Shown piece by piece: positions 23,800 through 57,928 of a stretch of 64,000 bases of DNA. The notes beneath the pieces were generated by a model. The model was not told the DNA's origin and searched no databases. It saw nothing but the letters and a program-made list of their open reading frames with translations. The number at the start of each line of letters is the position of its first letter. Positions within the stretch are counted from its first letter, which is position 1. The DNA is from Diadema setosum (Eukaryota; Echinodermata; Echinoidea; Diadematoida; Diadematidae), in the NCBI GenBank assembly GCA_033980235.1, contig CM067067.1, positions 4,592,289 through 4,656,288 of the forward strand, written 5' to 3'. A program made the translations under genes and the position numbers.

Positions 23800-26700
23800 T
23801 AACATTACGACACATGCCGAAGTATCGAGCTGGTCACTAGCACGATAAAGAATCCAAACTACGCAATGTTCAGCGTTGATTGATTACTTTCTCTCAATGC
23901 ATGTGTACAAGACTACAAGTGCATGTATGTACCTCCAGAAACTTGCTGGGCTGGTTATGGAAGCTTCCACTATCTAGCAGGGAAGGGGGATGCTTTCATC
24001 TTCTCAAGAAAGCTTCTGTGTGAGTGAATGCAAAACTCTGTTCGGTGTTTCCAACTATTGTTTACTATAAAACATAATCATGCTCTGTTTTCAGGCTTTT
24101 TAATTTTACTGGATTTTAAACATCAGTATTTTCCGAAAGTACTGGTATTCCAATTTCTTTTACCCTGACTGGAATCGGAAAGTCTGCTATAACGATGATC
24201 GCAAAATGCCGCGCTGTGTGTGGTTGCGCAAATGTGCAAACACGTGGTTGTACTTTCAAGTTTAAAGGAATGCGCCGGCGCCATGTGCTCCTGCCTATAA
24301 GAGGTTACTGCAAGTTCGATGGATCGAATGTGCCATAGCTGAGCTGATGGCTTGTTTACGGTATATAACATGCAATTTACATTCGATACGAAGAAGTCAT
24401 TACGTCTTTCACGAGGAAAAACATACAAAACAAAAAAAAACAAACAAACAAACAAACACCTACGAACGAATGTTGATAGCCAAAACTTTGAAAAGTAATA
24501 AGCAGTTATGATGAGAATGAACTGAAATTAATTGTCATGATTTTGCTGTCTAACCATGTGATGACTGCATCTCATTGGACCTACTTCATAGTGAATTTGT
24601 CTGGGCATACGAGACCTTTTAAGTATTTCTGTGATTGCTTTTTAATTGACTGATATGTAATCGATCCTTTTTTATTGTTCAGGGAACATAAGATATTCGT
24701 TTAAGTACACCATATTCGACTGATGTTTCCTGCTATGCGCCAAAAGAAAGGCTATAAAATTGTAGAATCACGGTATCTTTGCAATGATTCCTTTAATTCA
24801 ACTGAGCTGGTTCTTCTCGAGATCGATATTTTCAGGATATTTACATGCTGTTTATTCCAGTGCGCGCATTCTTTCGTCTGGCACGCACCTGGGTGTGGCA
24901 CCTGCTTTTGTGGAAATTTCCACAAGGGGCCGGCCGGGGAGAGGGGTGGGTGTCAAGTTTCTTCGAGCCGAAGAGACTGCGCGCACGTATTCAGTATTTC
25001 ACAATTTCTTCGCTCTAATTTATTGTAATTCATGACATGCTTTCTCCTTATTCTGTGCTGATATTGAACATTTAGATTTAACTTTACGAAGGTTGGTAGA
25101 TCGTGGATCTTTTTGTTGTGAGGTGTATGTAATTTCTTTTTTTTTTTTATCATTCTTTGGAGGGGAAAGAAGAGTAAGGGGGAAGAAGAAAAAGAGGGAA
25201 AGTGAAATAAAACGAACGGCACGTACGCTCAGCATTTGCAGTAAGCCGTCTTTTTATACCAGCGTAGTTTTCATCATCACCATCAGACATCACTCAGATC
25301 ATTTTAGCCTTTTCCTATCAACATTAAGAAACACGCACAGTCCCTCGAGAAAAAAACCGAGGAAAATAAATAACAAATACAAAGTATCAACACCTCCCAA
25401 CAACACAAATATTTAGAAAAGACAACACACGTCGCTTCGATTCGAAAAAGTATTGTAGCAAAGCGGAGAAATCGCCGTTACGAAAATAAGTGCATGCGAA
25501 ACACTTGAAAGAATTGTTTAAATATTTCAAAGTATAAAGGGAACGTATAAAGTAATATAAAATGGAAGAAATCGTACCAAACGAGGTGTGAGAAACGACA
25601 GAAATAGAACGATAAGTTTAGTACAATGTAGTAGGATTAGGCCCTAGCAAAAGTTTGCAGCACCGAAAGCTACGCGAAAATTAATACACATTGGAAACTC
25701 TGTATTGCGACGAGATCCTTGGGATCGTCAATAAACAATACAAAACAAAGGAAATTAATTCATTTTGACCGGAAAATAGTTTGTTATAAGTATTCTGTTA
25801 TATGAGATCTCCTAGCTGTAATAGGCCTAGAAATACATCGAGTTTCCACGATACTCGGGAAAGAAAGTTCGAACGCTTTTCACCTGCACATTTACTGCAG
25901 TGCTCATCAATACACGAACAGAAACTCACCTCTTCCTTGCAGAAAAATGATGCAATAACGTTACAAAACACACACACAACATTCTAAAAATCATTTCGTA
26001 CTTGGGAGGCAAGGGAAAAGCGGAAGAAGTAGAGAAAAAGAAGCAGACATTGCACAACGGAGTGCTTCTACCCCGACTCAAAACGAAATACGGTACTCTT
26101 TATAGTGGCAGCTGGCTACAGTGTGTGCACGCTCCCCAGCCCAGCCGGCTACCACATGGGGATACCACGGCGATCGATGTAAACATCCACGGTCCGTAGG
26201 CGACAGGGATTCAGGCGCGCGAAGTTCCATTCGGCGTACACAGTACGCAAGCAGCGAATTGCATGTGCGCACACTACTACATGTAGTATTCTATAATAGA
26301 AGATAGGAACACACACACGTCGGGTACACACAGACACACACACATGCGGGCAACGTGGGCCGGCTGGAGAATGAAATATATTAAGTGTGTAGTCTATATT
26401 GCAATTGCAGGGATAATAACTTCGAGCGTCAGGGCTCGCTGCGCGCGCCGGGGCCGCTCGCGCTCGTCAATAGTGTGATTGTGTACATAAACTATGATTC
26501 TGTCTTGAAACGTGAGGCTATACGGCAAAAAAACTCAAGGAGCCAGCCGGGCTTTTTTCATACATTTCTGGGGAGCCCGTAGCGATTCTGGGGAGCCAAT
26601 GGTCCCCGGGCTCCCGCTAAGGTCGAGCCCTGACATGGTATACAATGTAGCTACAGTACATGTATGCATGTGAAAGGAAATACATTATAGCTCACTCAAT

Positions 26701-28088
26701 CTAGAATGATTTCACCCATTCCAGAAAATTCTAGGAAGTGCTGGCTGAGTAAGGCACTGCCCTTGTAGCCCAATGTGATTGGTAGTTAATTTTGGCAACT
26801 GATGTTATGCACATATTAGGCAGTGAGTCATCCAGGATTCCTGGAATTTGGACTTGCTAGTATGTTCAGGTATGTAGCCCCAGGTTGGAGAAAATTACAG
26901 AATGTACTAGAAAGGGGTGAATGGATAGTATATAAGCAGGAGAAATTCTGAGGTAGGCAGAGTACCCAACACCTCTGCTCTGAGAGTTACGTCACTTCTG
27001 GCTCTAAAGCGACTTGTTATAGTCAGTCCTGTGTTACCTGCTGACCTGCTATACAAACTGTGTTTGTGGAGATAAGGCCTGGGAGACATTTTGCCTGCAG
27101 AGAATTAATTTGCCTACGTTGGAGATAGACTCCATATTTTAATGTCAACGGACATTGTTACGGCAAAGCTGTGACGGGCTGGATTCTCGCTGGACATTAT
27201 AAAGTGAATCACCATTCAACACATCAACTGGACGTGGTCGTCATAACGTTTGGATTCTGCACGTTTTGCTGTGGACACATAACTTGGATTTTACCCCGGA
27301 TCTATACCTTGGACTATCGTAACCTGCACCTCTGGATTTACGTCGAAGGTATCATTCATCGGTGCATCGTGGATCATTCCTTTGTGTATCGAGCATCGTA
27401 TTTGGACATTTCCAGGGATATTGCATGTAATAAGTGTAAGTGATTCTATTACTGATTTGTAACTGTTTCTATTGATCGTTATTGTACTGATGTGAGAACC
27501 GATCACGAGTCTGTACCCACAATATCACTGTTAATAAACCGCCTGAACATTAGTTGATTGTTTCTTTTGTGCGATCATTCTCAGAGTGATTTTGGTCGTA
27601 ACAGTACTCACTCATAGTATTATCTTAGCTCTATAACTTCTGATTCTAGAGAAGATTTTTAAAGATTCCTTCATTTGGGGTGCCCCCCTTGGGACCCCTC
27701 CCCACCCCCCCTCCCCTGGGTCCCAAGGGGGGCACCCCTGATTCTGCCATGAACAAACTTGAAACTAACAGTCATCAATGTACTAACTCATAGTATTAAC
27801 TTAGCTCTATCACTTCCGGTTCTAGAGAAGAAGATTTTTACAGATTCCTTAATTTTGGGGGGTTTGGGGCCCCCCTGGGGGCCCCATGGGTGGGGCATGG
27901 TGCCCATTTTAACAAATTGAGTTCCTAACCCCCTAGGGATGCTACCTGCCAAGTTTGATGAAAATCGGTCTTGGGATTTTCAAGAAGAAGATGAAAATGT
28001 AAAAAGTTACGCACGACGGACGACGCACGATGGACGCCGGAAGAAGGGCGATCGCAATAGCTCACTTGAGCCTTTGGCTCAGGTGAGC

Positions 28089-28308
28089 TAAAAACCACGG
28101 AGCGCTAAGTGTCGCACAGAATATTTCCTTACGAAATTGGTCATTTTGTCGACAAAATGACCGTTTCGTTAACGAAATCATCATGTCATGGACGAAATGT
28201 TCACTTAGTTACAAAATGTCATTTCGTTACAAAGTAATCATTTCATTGACGAAATGACTGATTTCGTAACGAAATATTCAATGCGCCACTTGGCGCTCCA
28301 TGGTTTTA
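28089..28308. mobile_element. small TIR element with repeated GAAATGA palindromes
   Basis: Left TAAAAACCACGGAGCGCTAA and right, reversed, TAAAACCATGGAGCGCCAAG are imperfect TIRs of about 40 bp. The core repeats ATTTCGT/ACGAAAT blocks, including CATTTTGTCGACAAAATG, so it folds on itself at several scales. It abuts the right arm of the 52-bp inverted repeat. Confidence 0.65.
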
Positions 28309-28551
28309 GTCCATGGTTTAAACCATGGTTTCATTTGTACCACCTTCGTGAATTCGGGCCAGAGTCTAGTGCTCTCAAACCTACTTTCTCACAGCAGTGC
28401 TCAATGTTATTCTAGACTTTTAATAGCAGCACCCGTGGAAATCCACGGGTCTGAGGGTTTTTTTTTTTTTTCTTGTATAGGCCTATACAATTTTCCACAT
28501 TTTTATTGATGAAATAAAAAGAAAAGTATTCTCATTCTTTCGTTACCTGGT

Positions 28552-29114
28552 AGGGTAAGGTAAGGGCACCAGTATTCGGTCACTTATCACTAGTCACCAG
28601 CCAGTAAGTTCAACTGTCACAACACATGCAAATCACATCAATTCACACACTTTCACACTCATTCACAACAGGAAACTCTCTTACATTTTGTAGCCCCCTC
28701 CAAAAATTCATCCAAAATCCAAAATTTTACCGTACGTGCCGATACAGTGTCCCAATGTACAACTACAAGGGTTGAATGCAAGTGCCGAGGCCCCAGTAAT
28801 CGGTCACCAACGGTCGCCGCAACGTCCCCGATGCAATTTTGCGCCAAGGCAGCGTGCCCGCGCATTTTTCAGTTGCCTTGAACACGCATTGACTTTGAAC
28901 GCGCAATTTTTAAGGTGAAATATTTCGGGATTTTTTGCAATTCTGTGAGATATTTAACAAAATGAAAGTTGAGATTAAAGAAATTTGATATATTTCACAT
29001 ACATTGCTGTAGATATGATGTATGTAGGCCCTATGTATCATTTTAGTTTGAAAAATATTGCAAAAAAGCTTGGATAAGTGACCGAATACCTGGAATACTG
29101 GGGATGTTACCCTA
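28552..29114. mobile_element. TIR element, TAGGGTAA ends, 563 bp
   Basis: TAGGGTAA starts the left end and TTACCCTA closes the right. Just inside, CAGTATTCGGTCACTTATC pairs with GATAAGTGACCGAATAC and a CCAGTATTCC block. Non-coding apart from C-rich simple sequence. Confidence 0.6.
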
Positions 29115-31880
29115 AATGGCTTTATTGTGCTCTCTTCTACCGTACCCATGACCACCACCCTCCCCCCCCCCCCCCCACACACACACACACACTCAAACAA
29201 ACATTGAGGGAAAAATTACCAAAAACGGTAAAAGCAAAACGGTATATATCTGCTTTCCTCTACAAGTTAAAACACTTCCACTTATGGTGGCGAGCACATG
29301 GTCATTTAGAATCGTCCACACGCGGTGGAGGATCGCCATTTTGAACACACCACCGGGAAAGATCAATCACTCTGTGATTCAGTTCGAGGCCTAAATAAAC
29401 GCAAATATTCGTAGTAAGCATTCATTTCACTTTCTGAAACTCATAGGGAAAGTGCACGATTCTGAAAACATAAACACTTATGTCAAATAGAGGCCCCGGC
29501 ATCATAATCACTTACATTTTTGGTACGTGTACCTTTCCACGTCCTTCCCCGATGGTACACGCGTCGCAAAAGAACCTCATCATGGATCCATGCATCCACG
29601 CGCGCTGTCCATGCAATTGTAATTGTACCACCGCTGCCTGCCTGGGTGCAACCATGTGGGTGCCGCCTCCGCGCCGGTGCACAACGTTAGCAGCGTTGAA
29701 CACGCGGTTTTACGTCCCCTTAGACACGAGATGGCGTTTTACTGCCGGGACTCTAAGCCACCGAACTAAAACATAGTGGAATGCGTGTTCACCCAGGAAA
29801 TTTTTTCCCCTTCATTTTCTTTTCTTTTTCTTTAGCTACCTATTTGTAAAGTTTTGACACAAATGAGTCTGGAATCACAGCAACTGTTTCTCTGCATGCT
29901 GTTATTTGTATCAATTAACATTTATGCAGTACCGGGGTACTCAGAAAAAAAGCAACAAAAAAAAAATAACCATGTCATCTTCAGGTGTCTTTCCAAATTC
30001 ATACAATCAATCCATTTCCTCAATTACTGGTACTTAATTCTTTCACATTTCATTTACATTTTCTATAATCCATGTAACCATCTTACAGAAATTATTTCTT
30101 TTTCCGTCTGTCTCTCTCTCTCTTGTCAACCCTCACACACAAACACACACATAGGTCCTACACATATGAATATATTACAGTTCCATATATATATATTTGC
30201 TCCTGCAACAATATCATTGCTCTCACGAAATATCTGCATGCTAACCAAACAAAGTCTACTCACAAACATAACCCTAACCTCAATCCTAATCCTCACATCA
30301 AACTGAATCTAAAACCCTATCACAACCCTAACCCCAAGTTCTTTGAAGAAAATACGACCAAAGCACTTGTTGCAGCAAATGTGTCGAATTTATGCATGCA
30401 TTTCCCAACAAAATAATGACTATATTAAGGGGGTTTAAAGTGTCTGTCAAAATGTAATCACACTGGATTTGAAAATAAAAAAGAAAACCATCATATTTTG
30501 ATTTGATTTTCAATGTTGGCCAGGCTACAGAGTGGATGCATTTTAGAAGTGCACGATTCAAAGATAAAAACAAAAAGAATGACATGCATTCCTTCAAAAG
30601 AAAGTACTTAACCTGTATGAATCCAAGGAGACAAATTCTTTTGTGTCTTCAAGAAGTATGTTTGCTTGTTATTGGAAAAAATCATGTTCATGGAGCCTTG
30701 TTCACTGTTGATATCACAACTAATTGGAAAAAAAAAATGACCTTAGCAGGCTACAAATACCAAGAATACCAAACATAACACCAAACAACTTGGAATTATT
30801 GAAGAATTAGTTGATATCGATCTTTAAACTCTGTCTAAATCTTGTGATTGCTACATACCATTGTACGTCTATCCCATGTACCAATGTACTCAAGTGTGTG
30901 AATGCGTGAATTTCTTCAATGTACCAGTTTGTACGTGTTGTATAGACCTATATTTTCTTTTGTAACAAAATAAAATACTGCTGTAGTTTGTAGATGTGGG
31001 GACTCGTGTTACATCTGCATGTTTCTATTATATCGCTTTTTATGACTGAAATGAGTACTTTCTCGATGCTTATCACAATGATTTGTTGTACACTTTATTG
31101 TCACATCTAACAAAAATGACAAAGTATGCGAATGCAAGGGGTTTGAATTGAAGTTATTAACTTTATATTATACAAATATGCATACAAATGAATGACAGAA
31201 AGTTATTGTGGTCACATTTCCATAGCAACAGAGTATCACAAGAACGTCTTGTTTTATACATTTTACAATCATTAATTTAGTATGCTTGCTCCATTCAAGG
31301 TTAGCCATCAATTTTATTTGGTATCAACCTTAAAATGTGATACAACTTTGAGCCATGAAACTGTCTTTCTTCTAAAGCACGTAGAGACACCTCTAAACCA
31401 TTCTATGATCCATCAATGATTTCATCACAAGAATTAGCATGACAGATGTTTATTTATGTTAATGTTCCATCTGGCTAGACTAATCATGTAGACTCAAGAC
31501 ATCAGCATTGAATTTTGTAAAATAATGCCTGCAAACTGAGCACAATGAAATCCAAGCAGCCTTGCATTTTACCATTAGTGTACTCAGACAAGTATTCTCA
31601 TTCCCTTCGAATGGACAGTAATTACAGAACAAATATATGCAATACCGAGGGAAAAAAACAGTTTTCAAGATTAGTGTACATCATAATCTTCCTGCAACAT
31701 AAGACAAAGAGTTCTTGCAAAATGCAATATCATGTCTAATTCATGTCATCACCATAGCAACACTAAGCAATTTCAGTGATTTCATATGGAATCTCTCATT
31801 TTTCTTCTTGAAACTGGGAATACAGCGTACTAACCGTCATCTACTATCTCCTGGAGCAAACGCAAGATTAACAGGCATCA

Positions 31881-31896
31881 AAACACACACACACAT

Positions 31897-31929
<33 letters not shown>
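31881..31929. repeat. CA microsatellite
   Basis: About 22 CA units with one ATG interruption, in otherwise empty DNA downstream of WDR37. Confidence 0.95.
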
Positions 31930-31931
<2 letters not shown>

Positions 31932-33657
31932 TTTTTAAAAAAATCACACAATATTCTTGAAGATTTATCAACTAACCAAACTCAACTCACTGGTAATGGG
32001 TGGGGATGTTTAGAATCATTTGGTCTACATAACAGTGATCATCTCTCTAAAGCTTGAATCTTTGTGAAGGAATCATTCCTTCAATTGAAGCTGCCTCTAC
32101 ACTTTCATGTGATTACAACAGACCACTGTCATAAACTCCTATCAATGAATAAAAACGGATACACAGCTAGCCATTTTATTCTTTAAAATGGCATGGATGA
32201 AATAAAAACAACCACAATACATGAAGAAACCTGACCTTCGTAGTATTGAAATATTACATTTACTAATGTATTCAAATTTACGCAACAAGCATTCAGTTCA
32301 TCTGTAAATCCTCAATGCATTCCAATATTCTGCATTTAGTTATTACTTGTTGCTATGCCAGGCAAGCCATATACAAGTTTTCTGGCTGTCAGGAACTACG
32401 TTTGTTATAAGGGTACACACTGAATTTGAATACATGTACATGTATATCAATAAACCAGTCTCCAGTCATTCTTATATCATGGCTATGTTATGGCTATGTT
32501 TTGTTTTCCTCTCTTTTTTCCCCCTTTTTTACAATGCAATCATGCACATTCGCTGGTAAGCACTGAGACTAAAACACAAGTAGACAAGTTTACCATCCAA
32601 TTAAAATATTGTGTACCATACATTGATCAACCAGTGTATTTCTGACAGTCACAAAGCTTGCCTGGGACATGCTGGGACTTGTCCAACAGAGGAACAGTTA
32701 ATGCAAGAAAAACTGGATTCAAAGAATCGGATTGTATTCTATGGGAACAGCTGAATGAAACAGCTGTCATCTTATCCTCAGATAACATCTATCCACAAAC
32801 ATGAAGTTTTGGGTAAATCAGCCTATGACTACATAAAACAAAATTAGTAAACAATGTACAAATTTCCATCTCAATGCTGAGGTAAAATGGCAACTATGAT
32901 TCACAGTGACTGAAACTATGAGGAAAATCATAAATAAAAAGTTAGACGTAATATAAAAAGTTATACTGGCTATGGTTCTCTTCATAACCATTCCAAACAC
33001 TACAGATGCTGATGAGAAAGTAATCTATAAGAACAGATAGATTTCCATACTACCTTTGCCCACTTGCACAAGCAGAACTCTTGAAATTCATTTCCTATTG
33101 CACAAGGATAGTGGAAAATGCCATAATTGGGGAGATCAGTTTTCATTGGCATTCTAATTCATGGACAATGTGCAACTCAATGTTATAGCACAGGATTTAC
33201 ATATTATAGATTCACAAAATGCAAACCGAAGCACATTGAATGTCCCAATTTCCTCTTGCACAGAAGTACTGGTAATATATGATTCAACAAAATACTTTAA
33301 AATGGTAGTAAGAGGGAGAAAATCATTCTTCCAACAGATGCCTTACTTAGATGAAATTTCCGAACCAAAACACAACACACAAATATGGAGGGAGAAGTAT
33401 ATCAAAAATATATCAATATATTCTACTTGGCATACAGCACACGTAACCATCACCAGTTCCTTAACAAAATTGTGACAATATGCCAGCAGAAAAAAAAATA
33501 AATAAATAAATAGAGAAGACAAAGATACACTATATGGTACACTTTTTGAGGAATAACAATATGCAATTTTTCTAATCTGACATGTTTAGCAATGTTCTAA
33601 TATCAGAAAGAAAATACAGCTGTCACAAGAGAAAACATCATGACTGTTTCACATTAC

Positions 33658-34025
33658 AGGGGTGGTATAGTTTTGGTTGAGATGGGGATTCAAATTGTAT
33701 CTTTTTGTGTGATAATTAGAAACCACAAATATGATATATTAAAGAGCACACAATCCTAAGAGGAATTCAAAATTTATGGTACTCATGAAAATCAGCTTAG
33801 AAATGGCTGAGATATCCAAAAATAAAACAAAGTGGTCATAACAAAAGGTGGGTCCCATCTTTTATTAGCTTCACATTGTTTTTGGATATCCCGGCCATTT
33901 TCATCAAATAAACTTTTGATTTCTCTTTGAATTGTATACTCTTTAGTATTTCATATAAATGGTCTAATTAGATCGCAAAAAGATGAAACTTGAATTTCCA
34001 TCTCAACCAAAACTACACCATCCCT
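33658..34025. mobile_element. palindromic TTAA mini-transposon, family A copy 4 (diverged)
   Basis: The right end CATCCCT is followed by TTAA. The left end has drifted and its TTAA is lost. The paired TGGCTGAGATATCC and GGATATCCCGGCCATTT motifs identify the family. It is the most diverged of the four copies. Confidence 0.75.
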
Positions 34026-34442
34026 TTAATGAAGGCAGGCACCCCAAGTATACTGGTGAAATCTGACAGGGATTCTGCCTAGGGATGCCAATTAGAACAA
34101 AAGAGACGGCCTGAAATACATGTACATCTACACAAAATTGTTGAACACATAAGGGTCTGAGCTTTTACCAGGGCCTGAATTCAGGCATTTACTTGAAAAC
34201 AGGCATCCCCGATTAGCCATTGTAGCCACTGTATAGATCAAGATGTCTACATCATCATAAGCTTGCAACAAATCCTCAACACTGTTACAATTTACACTTC
34301 AGCCTCCATTCTTCATGTCCTATCAGGACACAAATAGCTTTCTTTACATATTTCCCATGTGTACACATAAAGCGTACTCAATAATCAACTTCTGATATGA
34401 AAATAGCAGAATTTAGTCCCAAGTCTGCAGAACAAAACACCA

Positions 34443-34601
34443 GGGGCCCGTTGCATAAAAGTTACTATTATGGTAACTGTGCCATCAAATGGTAACTTCC
34501 ATGGAATTCTTGATTTTGATTGGCTGTTGAGCATTGTTGCCATGGTAGTTACCATTGGATGGCAAAGTTACCATAATTGTAACTTTTATGCAACGGGCCC
34601 C
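34443..34601. mobile_element. 159-bp palindromic mini-transposon, family C copy 1
   Basis: GGGGCCCGTTGCATAAAAGT and its complement form the ends. The body repeats GTTACCAT/ATGGTAAC blocks around a unique GATTTTGATTGGCTGTTGAG centre. Copy 2 (40326-40484) has the same length and differs at only a few positions. Confidence 0.85.
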
Positions 34602-35976
34602 AGAAGTCCAAGATAATTGCACAATACAAAAATTTGATTTTTTTTTTCCTTGGATACATACAGCAACATATATGGTTTATGTCTGTTCAATAATTTTACA
34701 GCATTCCCTAAACACTTCGGTAATCTACCTGATTATGAAATTAATGGAAGATTATAGAAATGGTAGCAATTAATAGTATTTCTTGCAAAAATTACCTGCA
34801 GTCCGATCTATTGATGTGCAGAAAATTGTGCACTTAATTACTGACATTGTGGTGATTAATGATGTTGGGTGTCGATGGTATACAAGACACTTTTTACTCA
34901 GTGTAATCTTATTAATACTTGTCTGCAGGTGGCTCATTTAATGATTTGCAGCTGTAAGGTAACTCAATGTAAAAGCCTTATTCTGCAGTACACAAACTGG
35001 TGCCACAAGTTTGTGAACATGAATGCATCTTAATCTTCCATTCTTTAAGGTCACCTGCAGTAGGGTATCAGTGAAATGTAAGACACAATTATATCCCCTG
35101 TGTGCATCAGTAGTGTGTGTCCAGAGGTGCAGACTTGTACCACACTTCCATCATACCTGATCTTGTCTCATTATTTGATCATACTTCACACATTCTTAAT
35201 GCCAGATGAAATAACCAACTCAAATATCAAATGAACGTGATAGTCATGGCATTCAAACCATGTGTAGAGCAAGCAAGCAACATGCTGATATACAGCAAAT
35301 CTATTGTCTTCAGTCTGTGTATTAGTGAGATAACTTCTAAGAGTAAACTGTCCTAGCCAGCCCCCAAAAGGGGGCATGGCAAACATCAGGGTTATGAAGT
35401 ACGAGAAATACAGTCAAAAGAGAAACACGTACCTTATTCACATGACTAACTGTATCCCTTTGCTACTGAGGGGAATATATCCCTCACATGTAAGATCACC
35501 AATTTTTTCACAAAACTTTACAATGGCACTTTGCATACTAGTAATATGACTTCAAGATTTCATTGAACAGTCTACCAGACTAGCAAGGAGAGATATTTTT
35601 CTTTGAAATTCCTTGAGTTATCATTTCAATGCTGAAGGTATCTTCAAGCCTCAACAAGATGCTTATTTCCTCATAATACAATGATGCAATGTTGTAGCAC
35701 GAAGACTAGACTAGTTGTGATGTCAAGCGAACTTGAATCAAACCCTAATGTCTCTTATTCAACACCAATATGGTGCTTTGCAAAGCATTGCAACTGTTGA
35801 AGAGGATCCCGCATGCATATGCAAGGTAAAGAGTGGATATGGATGCATATTTTTATACATGGCAAAGAGTGGATATATATTCATATGTGGCAAAAGTTAT
35901 GGCTTCGGTCTGTATACTGATAAGGAACCTTCAAATGAAGATGGTCATGTTTAGCTTAGAAACTTGGTTGGTGGTG

Positions 35977-35982
35977 TTTATT
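35977..35982 (-). terminator. candidate WDR37 polyadenylation signal AATAAA
   Basis: A canonical AATAAA on the minus strand lies about 136 nt past the WDR37 stop codon. It would give a short 3' UTR ending near 35955-35965. Other AATAAA copies occur further downstream, so longer 3' ends are possible. Confidence 0.45.
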
Positions 35983-36117
35983 ACATAAGAGATGGACATC
36001 GGGCGACAAACATTGCATATTGCATTCAAATTCCCGTGCATGGTACATGCTGCTTCTCGAAAATCGTTGGGTCACCGCCAAGTTTCTCCCTTCCACCAAT
36101 GGGGGCGCTCTTGACGT

Positions 36118-57389
<21,272 letters not shown>

Positions 57390-57428
57390 TCTCAATCTTA
57401 GTTTCTGGCACTTCTAGAACTTGTAGAC
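57390..57428 (-). other. WDR37 5' UTR part of first coding exon, with 3' splice site
   Basis: Upstream of the ATG on the minus strand, TTTATTTTATAG at 57429-57440 is a good acceptor, so the coding exon probably starts at 57428 with 39 nt of leader. The untranslated first exon and promoter must lie further right and were not fixed. Confidence 0.55.
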
Positions 57429-57872
57429 CTATAAAATAAACAATGATTTCCAATATAATATTTTAAATACAGTCATAGGATATAAGAGGATTAAAGCTGT
57501 TGACAGTGTATGTAACATTAATTAAAAGGCAGGGTTTGACGATGGCACGAACCTCTTTGTAATTTTCAGTATAAGTCATTCAGATTCCAACCATGGAATC
57601 ACACAGCACTGGCAGGAGATTGAAGCATTAAATGCTAAAATGGTAACTGTAACCGTTAGGGCTCCGGTTCAGTCAGTTCTCCAGCACACTAAATATGTAA
57701 ATGGTTGTGTAAGCTTGGGTGAGTTTAACAAGTTTCCAACATTGTAAAGGTCGATCACTGAGAGGTGAAAGAGCAGAAAAATACAAAGAAATTTCATGTG
57801 ATATTCCTTTGGGTTTGAGATGCAAAAACATGGGTAGAGTGTATGTGATAGGTAGTGTGCATGGGAGCCTCA

Positions 57873-57875
<3 letters not shown>

Positions 57876-57924
<49 letters not shown>
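57876..57924. repeat. TG microsatellite
   Basis: About 24 TG units, 490 bp upstream of the WDR37 start codon and probably inside the intron of its 5' UTR. Confidence 0.95.

Positions 57925-57928
<4 letters not shown>

Larger units (their letters stand above)
19916..26632. mobile_element. TIR element, CAGGGCTCGACCTTA ends, 6.7 kb
   Basis: Terminal inverted repeats CAGGGCTCGACCTTA are exact at both ends, and GGGAGCC/GGCTCCC motifs repeat subterminally. ACATG flanks both sides. CAGGG ends suggest a hAT-like class, but the 5-bp duplication is shorter than the usual 8, so the superfamily is open. No transposase domain was recognised. The 3.1-kb element 20506-23615 is inserted within it. Confidence 0.7.
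19752..27603 (+). mobile_element. solo LTR-like unit with TSD GTAC, split by a hAT-like element
   Basis: The repeat unit reads ...GTCATTAATGTAC before 19752 and resumes GTACTCACTCATAG at 27604, exactly as in its intact neighbour (GTCATCAATGTACTAACTC). The insert starts TGT and ends ACA. Without the inner element the LTR is about 1.1 kb. It has a TATATAAG box at about 26931 and AATAAA at about 27533 near its 3' end, as expected of an LTR promoter and polyadenylation site. No gag or pol was found, so it is called a solo LTR. Confidence 0.65.
19335..28090. mobile_element. repeat with CTCACCTGAG/CTCAGGTGAG ends and internal units, split
   Basis: It begins near TAGCGCTCACCTGAG and ends CTCAGGTGAGCTA after a CACGACGGACGACGCACGA tail; this tail type is, to my knowledge, widespread in marine invertebrate genomes. 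The interior carries repeated units of about 180 bp (GATTCCTTAATTTGGGG, CCCCTAGGGATGCTACCTGC, GAACAAACTTGAAACTA) at 19.49-19.75, 27.61-27.76 and 27.78-28.01 kb. The middle unit is cleanly cut by the LTR insertion at GTAC. Confidence 0.55.
19282..28360. mobile_element. 52-bp perfect inverted repeat enclosing a 9-kb nest
   Basis: Positions 19282-19333 (starting GGCCCGAATTCACGAAGG) are repeated exactly, inverted, at 28309-28360. A related single end lies at 46051-46108. The simplest reading is one palindromic mini-transposon whose centre has been filled by later insertions; a 9-kb element with 52-bp TIRs is the alternative. Confidence 0.7.
29115..36117. other. region downstream of WDR37, no supported gene
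   Basis: Holds a CA array, the two palindromic elements at 33.66 and 34.44 kb, and AT-rich single-copy-looking sequence. The 150-codon plus-strand frame at 29854-30306 is low-complexity with no start context or homology I can see. The last few hundred bases before 36118 are probably WDR37 3' UTR. Confidence 0.6.

Noticed and set aside
29854..30306. 150-codon plus-strand frame as a gene
   Set aside because: Low-complexity Ser/Thr/Ile-rich translation of AT-rich sequence with CA repeats; no domain and no splice context.
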